Shown here: piece by piece, positions 28,837 to 37,145 of the stretch
Layout: every line of letters begins with the position of its first letter
Numbering within the stretch: the first letter of the stretch is position 1
Assembly: GCA_016791445.1 (NCBI GenBank)
Contig: JAEUMP010000002.1
Coordinates: forward strand, 186,001-250,000
Direction: 5' to 3'
DNA length: 64,000 bases
Source: Hyphomonadaceae bacterium
Lineage (GTDB): Bacteria > Pseudomonadota > Alphaproteobacteria > Caulobacterales > Aquidulcibacteraceae
Program-made: the position numbers and the translations under genes
Notes under the pieces: model-generated
Seen by the model: only the letters and a program-made list of their open reading frames with translations
Database searches by the model: none
What the model was told of the DNA's origin: nothing

Positions 28837-29304
28837 TCAGGAGACGTAGGCCGGACCGCGGCGGAACTGCACGTTGGCGATGTCGGCGGAACGCAGCTCG
28901 CCGACCATCAGGTCGCCCGTGCGGATGGTGAGCGACCAGTTGTCGGGCGCATAACTGACCGTGGGCGGCGTAACCTTTGTGATCGTGCTGGTGATTTCGA
29001 GTTTCGCGCCGGTGCGCTTGGCGGTGCACGACTGCTCGGCCGTCCACTCGCCCCAGGGGCAGGTCTCCACGGCGGTGAAGACGCAGGTGAAGTCCCCGGC
29101 GGAGCGCGTCGGCGCGATTGTCATCGTGCCGCGCATGGTGCAGGCGCGACCATCGCCGTCGCCGTCGTAGGGGGCGGTCTGGAAGCTCCACCCGCCCGCG
29201 ATGTTCGGCGCAGGGGCCGCATTGCGCTGGGCGAGCGCCTGCGTGGATACGGCGAACGCCATTGCGAGCGTGGCGACGGCGGCGATGCGGGTGCGGGTCT
29301 TCAT
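28837..29304 (-). CDS. Small secreted protein inside the nad operon (copy 2)
   Basis: Family not recognised. A 155-residue protein with a Sec signal peptide ending near STQALAQ. The mature part is a beta-rich chain of about 130 residues with four Cys. It aligns by eye with the gene just upstream: GGWSFQTA, C-x2-RG-x-MTIA, a VETCP segment and W-x-x-x-x-C occur in the same order, so the two are tandem paralogues. It sits 13 bases from its paralogue and four bases before nadB. A link to NAD synthesis is not evident from sequence. Confidence 0.75.
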   Translation of the reverse strand: MKTRTRIAAVATLAMAFAVSTQALAQRNAAPAPNIAGGWSFQTAPYDGDGDGRACTMRGTMTIAPTRSAGDFTCVFTAVETCPWGEWTAEQSCTAKRTGAKLEITSTITKVTPPTVSYAPDNWSLTIRTGDLMVGELRSADIANVQFRRGPAYVS

Positions 29305-29317
29305 GCGTGGTGCGTCC

Positions 29318-29758
29318 TCAGGAGACCAGCGACGCGGTCGCGCGCCGCCAGGTCACGTCGGTGTTCCAGACGCCTGTGTCGACAAGACGACCTTTCATCA
29401 GCGACGGGCCCTCACGCAGCAGGTCGAAACTGTCCGGACGGTAGCCGCCGCTCTGAGAGGCGACCACCGTGCACGCCATCGTCACCCGTTGCGCCTGTAC
29501 GGTCGCTTCGCAGGTCTCGCGCGCCCAGAAACTTCCCGACTGCGGGCAGGTCTGGACGCTCTCCAGCTGCACGCGATGGCGTCCGTTGCGCGCGGCCGCG
29601 ATCGTCGCTTCGCCGCGGATCACGCAGCCGATGGCGTCGTTCATGGCCGTCTCGAGCGTCCATGCGCCTTCGATGCCGCCGGCCGGGCGGGCGTGGACTT
29701 CCCCGCACAGCGCGAAGAGGGCGGCGCTGATCACGAGCAGTTCAGAACGACGTCGCAT
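29318..29758 (-). CDS. Small secreted protein inside the nad operon (copy 1)
   Basis: Family not recognised. A 146-residue protein with a short Sec signal peptide (cleavage probably after EVHA). The mature domain, beginning [12 protein letters not shown], shares with the neighbouring copy the pattern G-x-W...TA, C-x-x-RG-x-x-TIA, V-x-TCP, W-A-x-x-x-C. The four spaced Cys suggest two disulfides in the periplasm. Its ATG lies within the last codons of nadA (17-base overlap), which ties its translation to that gene. Confidence 0.75.
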   Translation of the reverse strand: MRRRSELLVISAALFALCGEVHARPAGGIEGAWTLETAMNDAIGCVIRGEATIAAARNGRHRVQLESVQTCPQSGSFWARETCEATVQAQRVTMACTVVASQSGGYRPDSFDLLREGPSLMKGRLVDTGVWNTDVTWRRATASLVS

Positions 29759-30917
29759 CGAGCACCGTGACGTCCGCGAGCGGGCGGCCCACTTCGAAAT
29801 CGAGGGGCCTCGCCATCTTCGGCAGCGCCAGCATGGCGTCGATCGCCTTCTTCGCGCGCACGCGCACGTCTTCCGGCACCGTCACTTCATGTTGCTCGTT
29901 CACGAGCGCGTCGTAGATCGCTTCAAGCGTGATGCGCTTCATGTGCGGGCACAGATTGCAGGGGCGCACGAAGTCCGTCTTCGGCGCCGCTTCCGCGACG
30001 TTGTCGGACATCGAGCACTCGGTGAGCAGCACGACCTTGTTCGGGCTTTTCTCCACGACATAGTTCGCGAGCGCCGCCGTCGAGCCTGCGTAGTCCGACG
30101 CCGCCAGCACTTCCGGCGGACATTCGGGGTGGGCTAGCACCACGACGCCCGGATGCGCCGCGCGAATTTCCGCGATGTCTTCGGCCGTGAAGCGCTCATG
30201 CACTTCGCAGCGGCCCGCCCAGGTGATGATCTTGATGCCGGTCATCGCCGCGACGTTCTTCGCGAGATACTGGTCCGGGATCATGATGACGCGATCGGAA
30301 TTCCATTCCTTGGCGGCCCATTCCACGACCTGCACGGCGTTGGATGAGGTGCAGGTGATGTCGCTTTCCGCTTTCACGTCGGCGGAGGTGTTCACATAGG
30401 TGACGACCGGCACGCCGGGATAACGCTGCTTGATCAGGCGCACGTCGGCGCCGGTGATCGACGCCGCGAGCGAGCAGCCCGCGCGCATGTCGGGGATCAG
30501 CACCTTCTTGTCGGGCGAGAGGATCTTCGAGGTCTCGGCCATGAAGTGCACGCCGGCCTGCACGATCGTGCCGGCCTTCGTGGTCGCGGCTTCGCGGGCG
30601 AGCTGGAGCGAGTCGCCGCGGAAATCGCCGACGCAGAAGAAGATCTCGCTGGTCATGTAGTTGTGCGCGAGGATGACCGCGTTCTTCTGCTTCTTCAGCC
30701 GGTTGATGGCCGCGATCAGCGGGGCATAGGCGGGCCATTCCACCGGCGGGATGACGTGCTCGACCTTCTCGTAGAGATGGTCGGTCTCTTCCTTCACGGC
30801 TTGAGAAAACTCGAGCCCGCGTTGCCTCGCCGCGTCCAGCGCGCCCCACTGGCCGCGCTTCGGCAGTTCACACACATCGCCCGAGGCGGCGAGAGGGGCG
30901 TCGATGATCCGGGCCAT
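29742..30917 (-). CDS. nadA: Quinolinate synthase
   Basis: A [4Fe-4S] enzyme condensing iminoaspartate with dihydroxyacetone phosphate to quinolinate. The 391-residue length is normal for the longer class. [67 protein letters not shown] and [15 protein letters not shown] carry the substrate and cluster residues. The start at 30917 has a textbook AGGAGGA six bases upstream; the frame is open 35 codons further but crosses the operator. First gene of the nad operon. Confidence 0.95.
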   Translation of the reverse strand: MARIIDAPLAASGDVCELPKRGQWGALDAARQRGLEFSQAVKEETDHLYEKVEHVIPPVEWPAYAPLIAAINRLKKQKNAVILAHNYMTSEIFFCVGDFRGDSLQLAREAATTKAGTIVQAGVHFMAETSKILSPDKKVLIPDMRAGCSLAASITGADVRLIKQRYPGVPVVTYVNTSADVKAESDITCTSSNAVQVVEWAAKEWNSDRVIMIPDQYLAKNVAAMTGIKIITWAGRCEVHERFTAEDIAEIRAAHPGVVVLAHPECPPEVLAASDYAGSTAALANYVVEKSPNKVVLLTECSMSDNVAEAAPKTDFVRPCNLCPHMKRITLEAIYDALVNEQHEVTVPEDVRVRAKKAIDAMLALPKMARPLDFEVGRPLADVTVLDATSF

Positions 30918-30948
30918 GATGGCTCCTCCTGATCTGCTCCGCGAAATC

Positions 30949-30969
30949 TTATGCTCCGCGTGAGCATTT
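30949..30969 (-). promoter_or_regulatory. Second dyad operator in nadA leader
   Basis: ATGCTC (30951-30956) and GAGCAT (30962-30967) flank a 5-base spacer. It repeats the half-site of the larger palindrome over the nadA promoter 80 bases away, lying between that promoter and the nadA start. Two matching dyads suggest a dimeric repressor with cooperative binding or looping. Confidence 0.55.
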
Positions 30970-31027
30970 AGATGGTGTGCAAAATGGGCGACCGCAATGC
31001 GCGCCGCCCCCAAGCTCACCAAGTCCC

Positions 31028-31052
31028 ACTTATGCTCAATTGAAGCATAAGT
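31028..31052 (-). promoter_or_regulatory. Palindromic operator over the nadA promoter
   Basis: ACTTATGCT (31028-31036) and AGCATAAGT (31044-31052) are perfect inverted repeats with a 7-base spacer. The right arm contains the -10 box of the leftward nadA promoter, so a bound protein would block RNA polymerase. In other alphaproteobacteria nad genes are controlled by dedicated NAD-responsive repressors such as NadQ; identity here is inference. Confidence 0.65.
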
Positions 31053-31071
31053 GATGCCACTATAGCGTCAA
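31044..31071 (-). promoter_or_regulatory. nadA promoter
   Basis: Read on the minus strand, TTGACG (31066-31071) and TATGCT (31044-31049) are separated by 16 bases, close to the sigma-70 consensus. It drives the nadA-x-x-nadB-nadC message and lies inside the gap shared with the rightward caspase-muramidase gene. Confidence 0.6.
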
Positions 31072-31181
31072 GAAACCGGGGTGCAAGAGATTTGCTCGAA
31101 CTGACATCGCAGACGTCGAACTTCGGTGTTAGCGTCCTTGTTGTGGGTACAGGGGCGTGGGTGTGTAAGTTGACGAGGCTG

Positions 31182-33392
31182 ATGCGAGTTGTTGCCGGGC
31201 TGCTGCTTCTGGCGGCGGCGATATTGCCCGCGGCGTCTGCGCAAGCGCCGCGAAAGGTGGCGTTGATAATTGCGAACGCCGCCTACCAGAATGCATCGAC
31301 ACTCGCCAACCCTGGCAATGATGCAACTCTGGTCGCGCACGCGCTCAGGCAAATCGGTTTTGAGACCGTTGTGCGTTCAGACCTCGATTGGTCCGCGATG
31401 CAGTCAGCTCTCGGAGACTTTCAGAGAAGTGCGCAGGGGGCGTCGGTCGCAATCGTTTATTACGCTGGCCATGGCGTCGAAGTCGGAGGCGTGAACTACC
31501 TTATCCCCGTGTCAGCGCGTCTCGACTCGGACACCCGACTGAGGTTCGAAACGGTCGATCTTGATCTCGCGCTCGGCGCAATTTCCGGCGCGAAGTTGCG
31601 GATGATCGTCCTTGACGCCTGCCGCGACAATCCATTTGCGCGTTCGCTTCAGCGGTCGATAGGAACGCGAACAACCGTTGGTGCGGGGCTCGCGAGCGTC
31701 GAGGAGCGTGATGTTTTTGTGATGTTCGCTGCGGCTTCCGGCGCAACCGCGACCGACGGAACATCTGCAGATGGATTTAGCCCATTCGCAAAGTCGTTTG
31801 CGAGGCGCGTCACCGAGCGAGTAGAGGTCCGTATAATGGCCGGTCGCGTTCGTGACGATGTCCTATCCGCAACCGCGAACCGGCAGTTTCCATATATCAA
31901 TGGGTCACTCGGCGGAGACGAGTACTACCTTACAGGTTCGGTGCCGCCCCCGCCGCCTGTTGTGCAGGCGAGCGAAGTGGAAATGCGCAGCTGGGACGCG
32001 GTTCGCCAGTTTGCTGCGCAGGGCGATTGTCAGGTTATTCAGGATCATTTGCAACGTTACGCCGAAGGTGCAACGGCATATTTGGCACGTGCTGCACTTA
32101 GGCAATGTACGCCTCGGGAGTTTCAGCTCGGGTCGCGCCAGATCCAAGTTTCCGCTCCGGCAATGCAAGCAACTGCGCCGCCGACCTTCAGCTTGGACAG
32201 GCTGCGGGCTTCTGATGCGAGGCGCTTGGTGCGAGCTGACTACGAAGCGACTGCGCAACGCCTCGGAGTGGAAGCGAATGCGCTCCAAGCGATCGTTCGC
32301 GTCGAAAGCGCCGGATCGGGCTTTGGGAACGATGGGCGTCCGCAGATTGTCTACGACCCGGCTACTTTCTCGCGCCTGACTAGTAGCCGGTTTGACGCAA
32401 CATATCCTGACCTTTCTAGACGCGCATGGTCAGCGGAATCCATCGGTGGTACTCAGGAAGCGCGCTGGTCTAGGCTGCACCGTGCGTTCGCACTTGATGC
32501 GGCCGCCGCTCTCGGCGCAACTTCATGGGGCGTGTTTCAGCAGGCAGGATTCAGTTTCGCACAAAGCGGTTATGCAGACGTGTTCTCGTTTGTCGCTGAA
32601 CTGTCGAAGGGAGAGCGTGAGCAGTTGCTCGCATACGAACGATATGTTGTTGCCGCAGGTGCGGTCGATGAGTTTCGTCAAAAGGACTGGAGTGGTCTTT
32701 CTCGCTTGCTGCGTGGTGCCGAAAATCCTCAGTACGCTAACGCAATAAGACAGGCTTATGACGAGCAAGTGCTGATCGAAAAGGGGGCAGGATACCTGTA
32801 CACGCTCGTGGCCGCGAATCCATTGCGTTTGACAGCCGCTGACTTTGAAGCCGCCGCTCGACGATTGGGCGTAGAGACAGCAGCCTTGCAGGCGGTAGTG
32901 AACGTACAGTCAGGTAGCGCGTCGTTTGGCCCTGATGGTCGGCTCATCATTATGTTTGAGCCGCACATTTTTTCCCGGCTCACAATGCGCCGATATGATG
33001 CCTCGCACCCCTCCATAAGTTATCGCTTGTGGGACCCTGCTCGGTACCCGCGCACTCAGTCAGAACGATGGGCACAGCTGGCTGAGGCTTATGCTCTCGA
33101 TCCGCAGGCGGCGCTGTCGTCGGCGAGTTACGGCATGTTCCAGTTCTTGGCGCTAAACCACGTAAAAATGGGATACTCGTCGCCTCAAGATTTTGTCTCC
33201 GCCATTGCGCAATCGGAGCTTGAGCAACTCAAGGCATTTGAAGCGTTTATACGTAGCTCGAGTTTAGCCGACGAACTTCAAAGACTTGATTGGGAGGGCT
33301 TCACTCGTATCTACGATGGAATGGGCGCGGTGAACACGATGGTCGCGCTGTATAGGCGCGCTTATGCTGAGGCAAAGGCGGCTGAACAGTAG
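31182..33392 (+). CDS. Secreted caspase-like protease fused to two tandem N-acetylmuramidase domains
   Basis: A 736-residue protein of unusual build. Signal peptide (RVVAGLLLLAAAILPAASA), then a caspase/metacaspase p20-like domain (about 25-265) with the dyad His97 in YYAGHG and Cys147 in LDACRDN. A Pro-rich linker (VPPPPP) and a small helical region lead to two repeats of about 200 residues resembling the phage endolysin N-acetylmuramidase family (DUF3380, PF11860): LGVEANALQAIVRVESAGSG...SWGVFQ and LGVETAALQAVVNVQSGSAS...SYGMFQ. Copy one keeps the catalytic Glu375; copy two has Gln576 there but keeps FEPHIFSRLT. Codon usage is AT-richer than neighbours. ATG 31182 has GAGG close by; GTG 31161 is an alternative. 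Function unknown. Confidence 0.8.
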   Translation: MRVVAGLLLLAAAILPAASAQAPRKVALIIANAAYQNASTLANPGNDATLVAHALRQIGFETVVRSDLDWSAMQSALGDFQRSAQGASVAIVYYAGHGVEVGGVNYLIPVSARLDSDTRLRFETVDLDLALGAISGAKLRMIVLDACRDNPFARSLQRSIGTRTTVGAGLASVEERDVFVMFAAASGATATDGTSADGFSPFAKSFARRVTERVEVRIMAGRVRDDVLSATANRQFPYINGSLGGDEYYLTGSVPPPPPVVQASEVEMRSWDAVRQFAAQGDCQVIQDHLQRYAEGATAYLARAALRQCTPREFQLGSRQIQVSAPAMQATAPPTFSLDRLRASDARRLVRADYEATAQRLGVEANALQAIVRVESAGSGFGNDGRPQIVYDPATFSRLTSSRFDATYPDLSRRAWSAESIGGTQEARWSRLHRAFALDAAAALGATSWGVFQQAGFSFAQSGYADVFSFVAELSKGEREQLLAYERYVVAAGAVDEFRQKDWSGLSRLLRGAENPQYANAIRQAYDEQVLIEKGAGYLYTLVAANPLRLTAADFEAAARRLGVETAALQAVVNVQSGSASFGPDGRLIIMFEPHIFSRLTMRRYDASHPSISYRLWDPARYPRTQSERWAQLAEAYALDPQAALSSASYGMFQFLALNHVKMGYSSPQDFVSAIAQSELEQLKAFEAFIRSSSLADELQRLDWEGFTRIYDGMGAVNTMVALYRRAYAEAKAAEQ

Positions 33393-33398
33393 GTTCGT

Positions 33399-35420
33399 TC
33401 AGCCGCTGCTCTTGATCTTCACATAGGTCCCGGGCGCGTCCGCGAGCACCTTGAAGGGGCCTTTCTCGGGATCGCGCGCTTTCACCTGATCGCCGGAAAT
33501 GCCGGCGAGCCAGGCGTGCCAGTCCGGCCACCAGGAGCCCGGTCGTTCGACGGCGCCGGCCTGCCATTCTTCGACCGTGTCGGGCAGGGCCGCATTCACC
33601 CAGTGCTGGTACTTGTTTGCGTCCGGGTGATTGATGACGCCGGCGATGTGGCCCGAGCCCGCCATCAGGAAATTCACCGGCCCGCCGAAGAGCTTCGCGC
33701 CGCGATAGACACTGGCGTAGGGCGCGATGTGGTCTTCCTTCGAAGACTGCATGTAGATCGGGATCGTCACATTGCCGAGATCGATCTTCACGTTGTCGAT
33801 GGTGATGTGGCCCTGCGCGAGCGCGTTGTCGCGATACATCTTCTCCAGATAGAAAAGGTGCAGGGTCTTCGGCATCCGTGTCTGGTCGGAATTCCAGTAC
33901 AGCAGGTCGAAGGGCGGGGGCTTGTTGCCCATGTAGTAATTGTCGACCACGTAGTTCCACACGAGGTCGTTGGCGCGCAGCGAATTGAACGTGTCGGCCA
34001 TGGCCTGCGCATCGAGGAAGCCGCCGTGCTGGTCGATGCGTTCGGCGACGTAGTTGATCGCGGAATCGTCGGCGAAGACGAGGAGATCGCCCGCCAATTT
34101 GAAGTCCGTCTGCGCGGCGAAGAAGGTTGCGCTCTGGATGCGCGTGTCGTTCTTCTTCGCCATATAGGCCAGCGTCGTCGCCAGCAGCGTGCCGCCGATG
34201 CAGTAGCCGACGGTGTTCACGCGCTCCACGTCTGCGGCCTTCTGCACCGCCTCGACAGCGGCAAAGACGCCTTCGCGCATATAGTCTTCAAAGCCGAGGC
34301 GCGCGAGTTCGGCGTCCGGGTTCACCCACGACGCCACGAACACCGTGTGGCCCTGCGCCACCAACCAGCGGATCATGGAATTCTTCGGCTGAAGATCCAT
34401 GATGTAGAACTTGTTGATCCACGGCGGGAAGATCAGCAGCGGAATCTCGAACGTCGTCTTCGTCGTCGGCGTGTACTGGATCAGTTCGATCAGCCGGTTG
34501 CGGAAGATGACCTTGCCCGGCGTCGTCGCGATGTTGCGGCCCACTTCGAACGCATCGAGATCGGTCTGCTTGATGGCGAGAACGCCGCCGCCGCGCTTGA
34601 GATCTTCCGTGAGCTGGGCGGCGCCGCGCACGAGATTCTCACCCCGGCTGCGGATCGTTTCGCGCAGCGCTGCGGGGTTGGTGAAGAGGAAATTGGACGG
34701 GGAGGCCGCGTCCACGGCCTGCTTGATGAAGAAGCTCGCCTTGCGCTTGGTCTGCTCGTCGAGACCTTCGGCGTGCTCCACCATTTCAGTGATCCACTGC
34801 GCGGTGGCGAGATAGGTCTCGCGCATCAGGCTGTAGCCGGGATTGGTGCGCCATTCCGGATCGCGAAAGCGTTTGTCCCGCGACGCGTCGGCGGGGGCGG
34901 GCGCGTTCTCGAATCCGGCGGCGATGCGCGCAGCGTGATCTTCCCAGATCTGGGCGTAGCGTTGCCAGAGCGTGCCGTGCGCGTCGCGCAGGGATTCCGG
35001 CTTCTGCGCGATCGCCGACCAGGTGGTGTTGAGCGTGGCGTTCACCTGGAACGGATCGGACATCGCCGACTTGCCGTCCTTGGTCTGGTCCTGGAAGGCG
35101 GTGGAGAAGGCGTTGTTGGCCCGCGTCATCGCCTCGGCGAGATTGCGCGAAAGCGCCTGGAGGCTCTCGGGGCTCTGGTCCTGCAGCACCTCCGCGAGCG
35201 TTGCGGACGGGGCGGCGTCCCGGGCCGGCGGTCGCTGGGGGGGCGGCGCCGGGGCTGGGGCTGGGGCTGGGGCTGGGGCTGGGGCCGCCGGCTTGGCGCT
35301 TGCGGGGTCGGCGGGCGCCTTGGTCTTGGCGGCTGTCCGGGGTGCGCGGGGTTTCCGCGAGCGGGCCTGTGCGCCGGATTTCGTGCCGGATTTCGGTCCC
35401 GTAGGGGCGCCGTCCGCCAT
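33399..35420 (-). CDS. phaC: Class I poly(3-hydroxyalkanoate) synthase
   Basis: Polymerises 3-hydroxyacyl-CoA to PHA storage polymer at the granule surface. The 673-residue chain has an N-terminal Lys/Ala/Pro-rich extension (about 1-75, with an Ala-Pro repeat) and then the PhaC domain: WINKFYIMDLQPKNSM, the lipase-like box GYCIGG with nucleophile Cys407, the Asp in SSKEDHIAP and the His in GSGHIAG. Length and standalone gene indicate class I. ATG 35420 chosen from GGGAGGA seven bases upstream; the frame is open much further but lies antisense to other genes. No phaA/phaB/phasin gene is adjacent. Confidence 0.94.
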   Translation of the reverse strand: MADGAPTGPKSGTKSGAQARSRKPRAPRTAAKTKAPADPASAKPAAPAPAPAPAPAPAPPPQRPPARDAAPSATLAEVLQDQSPESLQALSRNLAEAMTRANNAFSTAFQDQTKDGKSAMSDPFQVNATLNTTWSAIAQKPESLRDAHGTLWQRYAQIWEDHAARIAAGFENAPAPADASRDKRFRDPEWRTNPGYSLMRETYLATAQWITEMVEHAEGLDEQTKRKASFFIKQAVDAASPSNFLFTNPAALRETIRSRGENLVRGAAQLTEDLKRGGGVLAIKQTDLDAFEVGRNIATTPGKVIFRNRLIELIQYTPTTKTTFEIPLLIFPPWINKFYIMDLQPKNSMIRWLVAQGHTVFVASWVNPDAELARLGFEDYMREGVFAAVEAVQKAADVERVNTVGYCIGGTLLATTLAYMAKKNDTRIQSATFFAAQTDFKLAGDLLVFADDSAINYVAERIDQHGGFLDAQAMADTFNSLRANDLVWNYVVDNYYMGNKPPPFDLLYWNSDQTRMPKTLHLFYLEKMYRDNALAQGHITIDNVKIDLGNVTIPIYMQSSKEDHIAPYASVYRGAKLFGGPVNFLMAGSGHIAGVINHPDANKYQHWVNAALPDTVEEWQAGAVERPGSWWPDWHAWLAGISGDQVKARDPEKGPFKVLADAPGTYVKIKSSG
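35251..35286 (-). repeat. GGGGCT hexanucleotide tandem repeat
   Basis: Six near-perfect copies of GGGGCT (plus strand) encode an Ala-Pro repeat in the N-terminal extension of phaC. Each unit gives one AP dipeptide, so length change stays in frame. Confidence 0.85.
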
Positions 35421-35546
35421 GGTCGTCCTCCCAAGCGGGCGAATCTCTGCGGTCGCCCGTCTCTTCAGTAGTACTTGCGGCCCATGGTGGCGCAATCGGG
35501 CCCGCTGGTATAGGACGAACGCTGCCTTCTGGTTCCGGAGATCGCC

Positions 35547-35900
35547 TTGGCGCCCCGTCCGTCCCGCGTGCCTCTCGTTGCGCTTGCCATCGCGGTGATG
35601 GCGGTCTCGGCCTGCGGGAGCGGCCTGTCGGCGCGTCAGCTCGCGTCCACGCCGGCGTGGTTCAAGGCCAAGCAGAAGGAAATCGCGAGCCAGGACTATC
35701 CCGACCTCGCCTCCATTCCCGATCCGGCGGTCGCCACGCAAAGCGACGGCCGCTGGCGCGCGGTGGAGGAGGAGCTGCTTGTCGAGGGCGCGGCCATCGA
35801 CGCGTCGCCGCGCGCGGCGCCCGCGCCCCCTGAAGCCGCCGCCGTCGAGGCGTTCGAGAGCGAAGCCCGTGGGGCTGTAGAAAACGCACGTCCCAAGTAA
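35547..35900 (+). CDS. Small hypothetical lipoprotein
   Basis: A 117-residue protein with a lipoprotein signal (VALAIAVMAVSAC); lipobox VSAC. The mature part is charged, with an Ala/Pro-rich C-terminal half, and matches no family I know. Start is TTG at 35547 with GGAG six bases upstream. It is divergent from phaC and 39 bases upstream of alaC, and may be co-transcribed with the latter. Confidence 0.65.
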   Translation: MAPRPSRVPLVALAIAVMAVSACGSGLSARQLASTPAWFKAKQKEIASQDYPDLASIPDPAVATQSDGRWRAVEEELLVEGAAIDASPRAAPAPPEAAAVEAFESEARGAVENARPK

Positions 35901-35939
35901 GCCGCTTCTCGTTCTCTCCCGCTCCATTCCGCGGACGCC

Positions 35940-37145
35940 ATGACCACCGATTTCCACAAAATTCGCCGCCTGCCGCCGTACGTCTTTGAAGAGGTCAACA
36001 AGCTCAAGGCCCGGCTCCGGGCGAAGGGCGACGACATCATCGATTTCGGCATGGGCAATCCCGATCTGCCGGTGCCGCCGCACATCGTCGAAAAGCTCGT
36101 CGAGACCGCGCGCAAGCCGCGCACCAACCGCTATTCCGCTTCGCGCGGCATTCCTGGCCTCCGCCGCGCCATGGCCGGCTATTATGAGCGGCGCTTCGGC
36201 GTGAAGCTGAACCCGGACACCGAGATCGTCTCCACGCTCGGCTCCAAGGAAGGCTTCGCCAACATCGCGCAGGCGATCACCGCGCCGGGCGACGTCATCA
36301 TCGCGCCGAACCCGTCCTATCCGATCCACGCCTTCGGCTTCATCATGGCCGGCGGCGTCATCCGGGGCGTGAAGGCGCATTCGCCGGAGGAGTATCTGTC
36401 CGGCCTCGGTCGCGCGGTGGCGCATTCGGTGCCGCCGCCGATGGCGATGATCGTGTGCTACCCGGGCAATCCGACGTCGCAGGTGGTCGATCTCGACTTC
36501 TACAAAGAGGTCATCGCCTTCGCGAAGAAGCACGACATCTTCGTCATCTCCGACATGGCGTATTCGGAGATTTATTTCGAGGACAACAACCCGCCGCCGT
36601 CGATCCTGCAGGTGGACGGCGCGAAGGATGTGGCGATCGAGGTCAACACGCTGTCGAAGACCTACTCGATGGCGGGCTTCCGCGTCGGCTTCGCGCTCGG
36701 CAACGCGCGCCTCATCGCGGCGCTCGCGCGGGTGAAATCCTATCTCGACTACGGCGCCTACACGCCGATTCAGGTGGCGGCGGCCGCCGCGCTCAATGGC
36801 CCGCAGGATTGCGTGCGCGAGATGCGCGAGATCTACCGCACCCGCCGCGACGTTCTGATCGACAGCTTCCAGAAGGCCGGTTGGGACGTACCGAGCCCCC
36901 GCGCTTCCATGTTCGCCTGGGCGCCCCTGCCTGCGGGCTTCGAGGAAATGGGCTCGCTGGAATTTTCCAAGCGTCTCGTGGAAGAGGCGGGCGTCGCCGT
37001 CGCGCCGGGCGTCGGCTTCGGCGAACACGGCGAAGGGTTCGTGCGGATCGCGCTCGTCGAGAACGAACAGCGCATCCGCCAGGCGGCGCGCGCCGTGAAG
37101 AAGTTCCTCGGTGACAACGCCGCCCCGAAAAGGAAAGCGGGATGA
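35940..37145 (+). CDS. alaC: Alanine transaminase AlaC-type aminotransferase
   Basis: A 401-residue fold-type I aminotransferase very close to AlaC (YfdZ) of E. coli along its length: IRRLPPYVFEEVNKLK, IIDFGMGNPDLPVPPHIVEKL, TLGSKEGFANI, PNPSYPIHAFG, YPGNPTSQVVDL, TLSKTYSMAGFRVGFALGN (PLP Lys) and ARVKSYLDYGAYTPIQVAA. AlaC makes alanine from pyruvate and glutamate; some relatives act on diaminopimelate precursors. The stop overlaps the hom start (ATGA), so the pair is coupled. Confidence 0.9.
   Translation: MTTDFHKIRRLPPYVFEEVNKLKARLRAKGDDIIDFGMGNPDLPVPPHIVEKLVETARKPRTNRYSASRGIPGLRRAMAGYYERRFGVKLNPDTEIVSTLGSKEGFANIAQAITAPGDVIIAPNPSYPIHAFGFIMAGGVIRGVKAHSPEEYLSGLGRAVAHSVPPPMAMIVCYPGNPTSQVVDLDFYKEVIAFAKKHDIFVISDMAYSEIYFEDNNPPPSILQVDGAKDVAIEVNTLSKTYSMAGFRVGFALGNARLIAALARVKSYLDYGAYTPIQVAAAAALNGPQDCVREMREIYRTRRDVLIDSFQKAGWDVPSPRASMFAWAPLPAGFEEMGSLEFSKRLVEEAGVAVAPGVGFGEHGEGFVRIALVENEQRIRQAARAVKKFLGDNAAPKRKAG

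Noticed and set aside
35248-35290. Possible CRISPR-like array from short tandem repeats
   Set aside because: The repeats are contiguous hexamers without spacers inside the phaC coding sequence; no cas genes are present.
33516-35471. A 651-codon open frame on the plus strand opposite phaC
   Set aside because: It is the antisense of a gene with complete PhaC motifs; the translation is Arg/Val/Gly low-complexity with no family resemblance, as expected in high-GC DNA.
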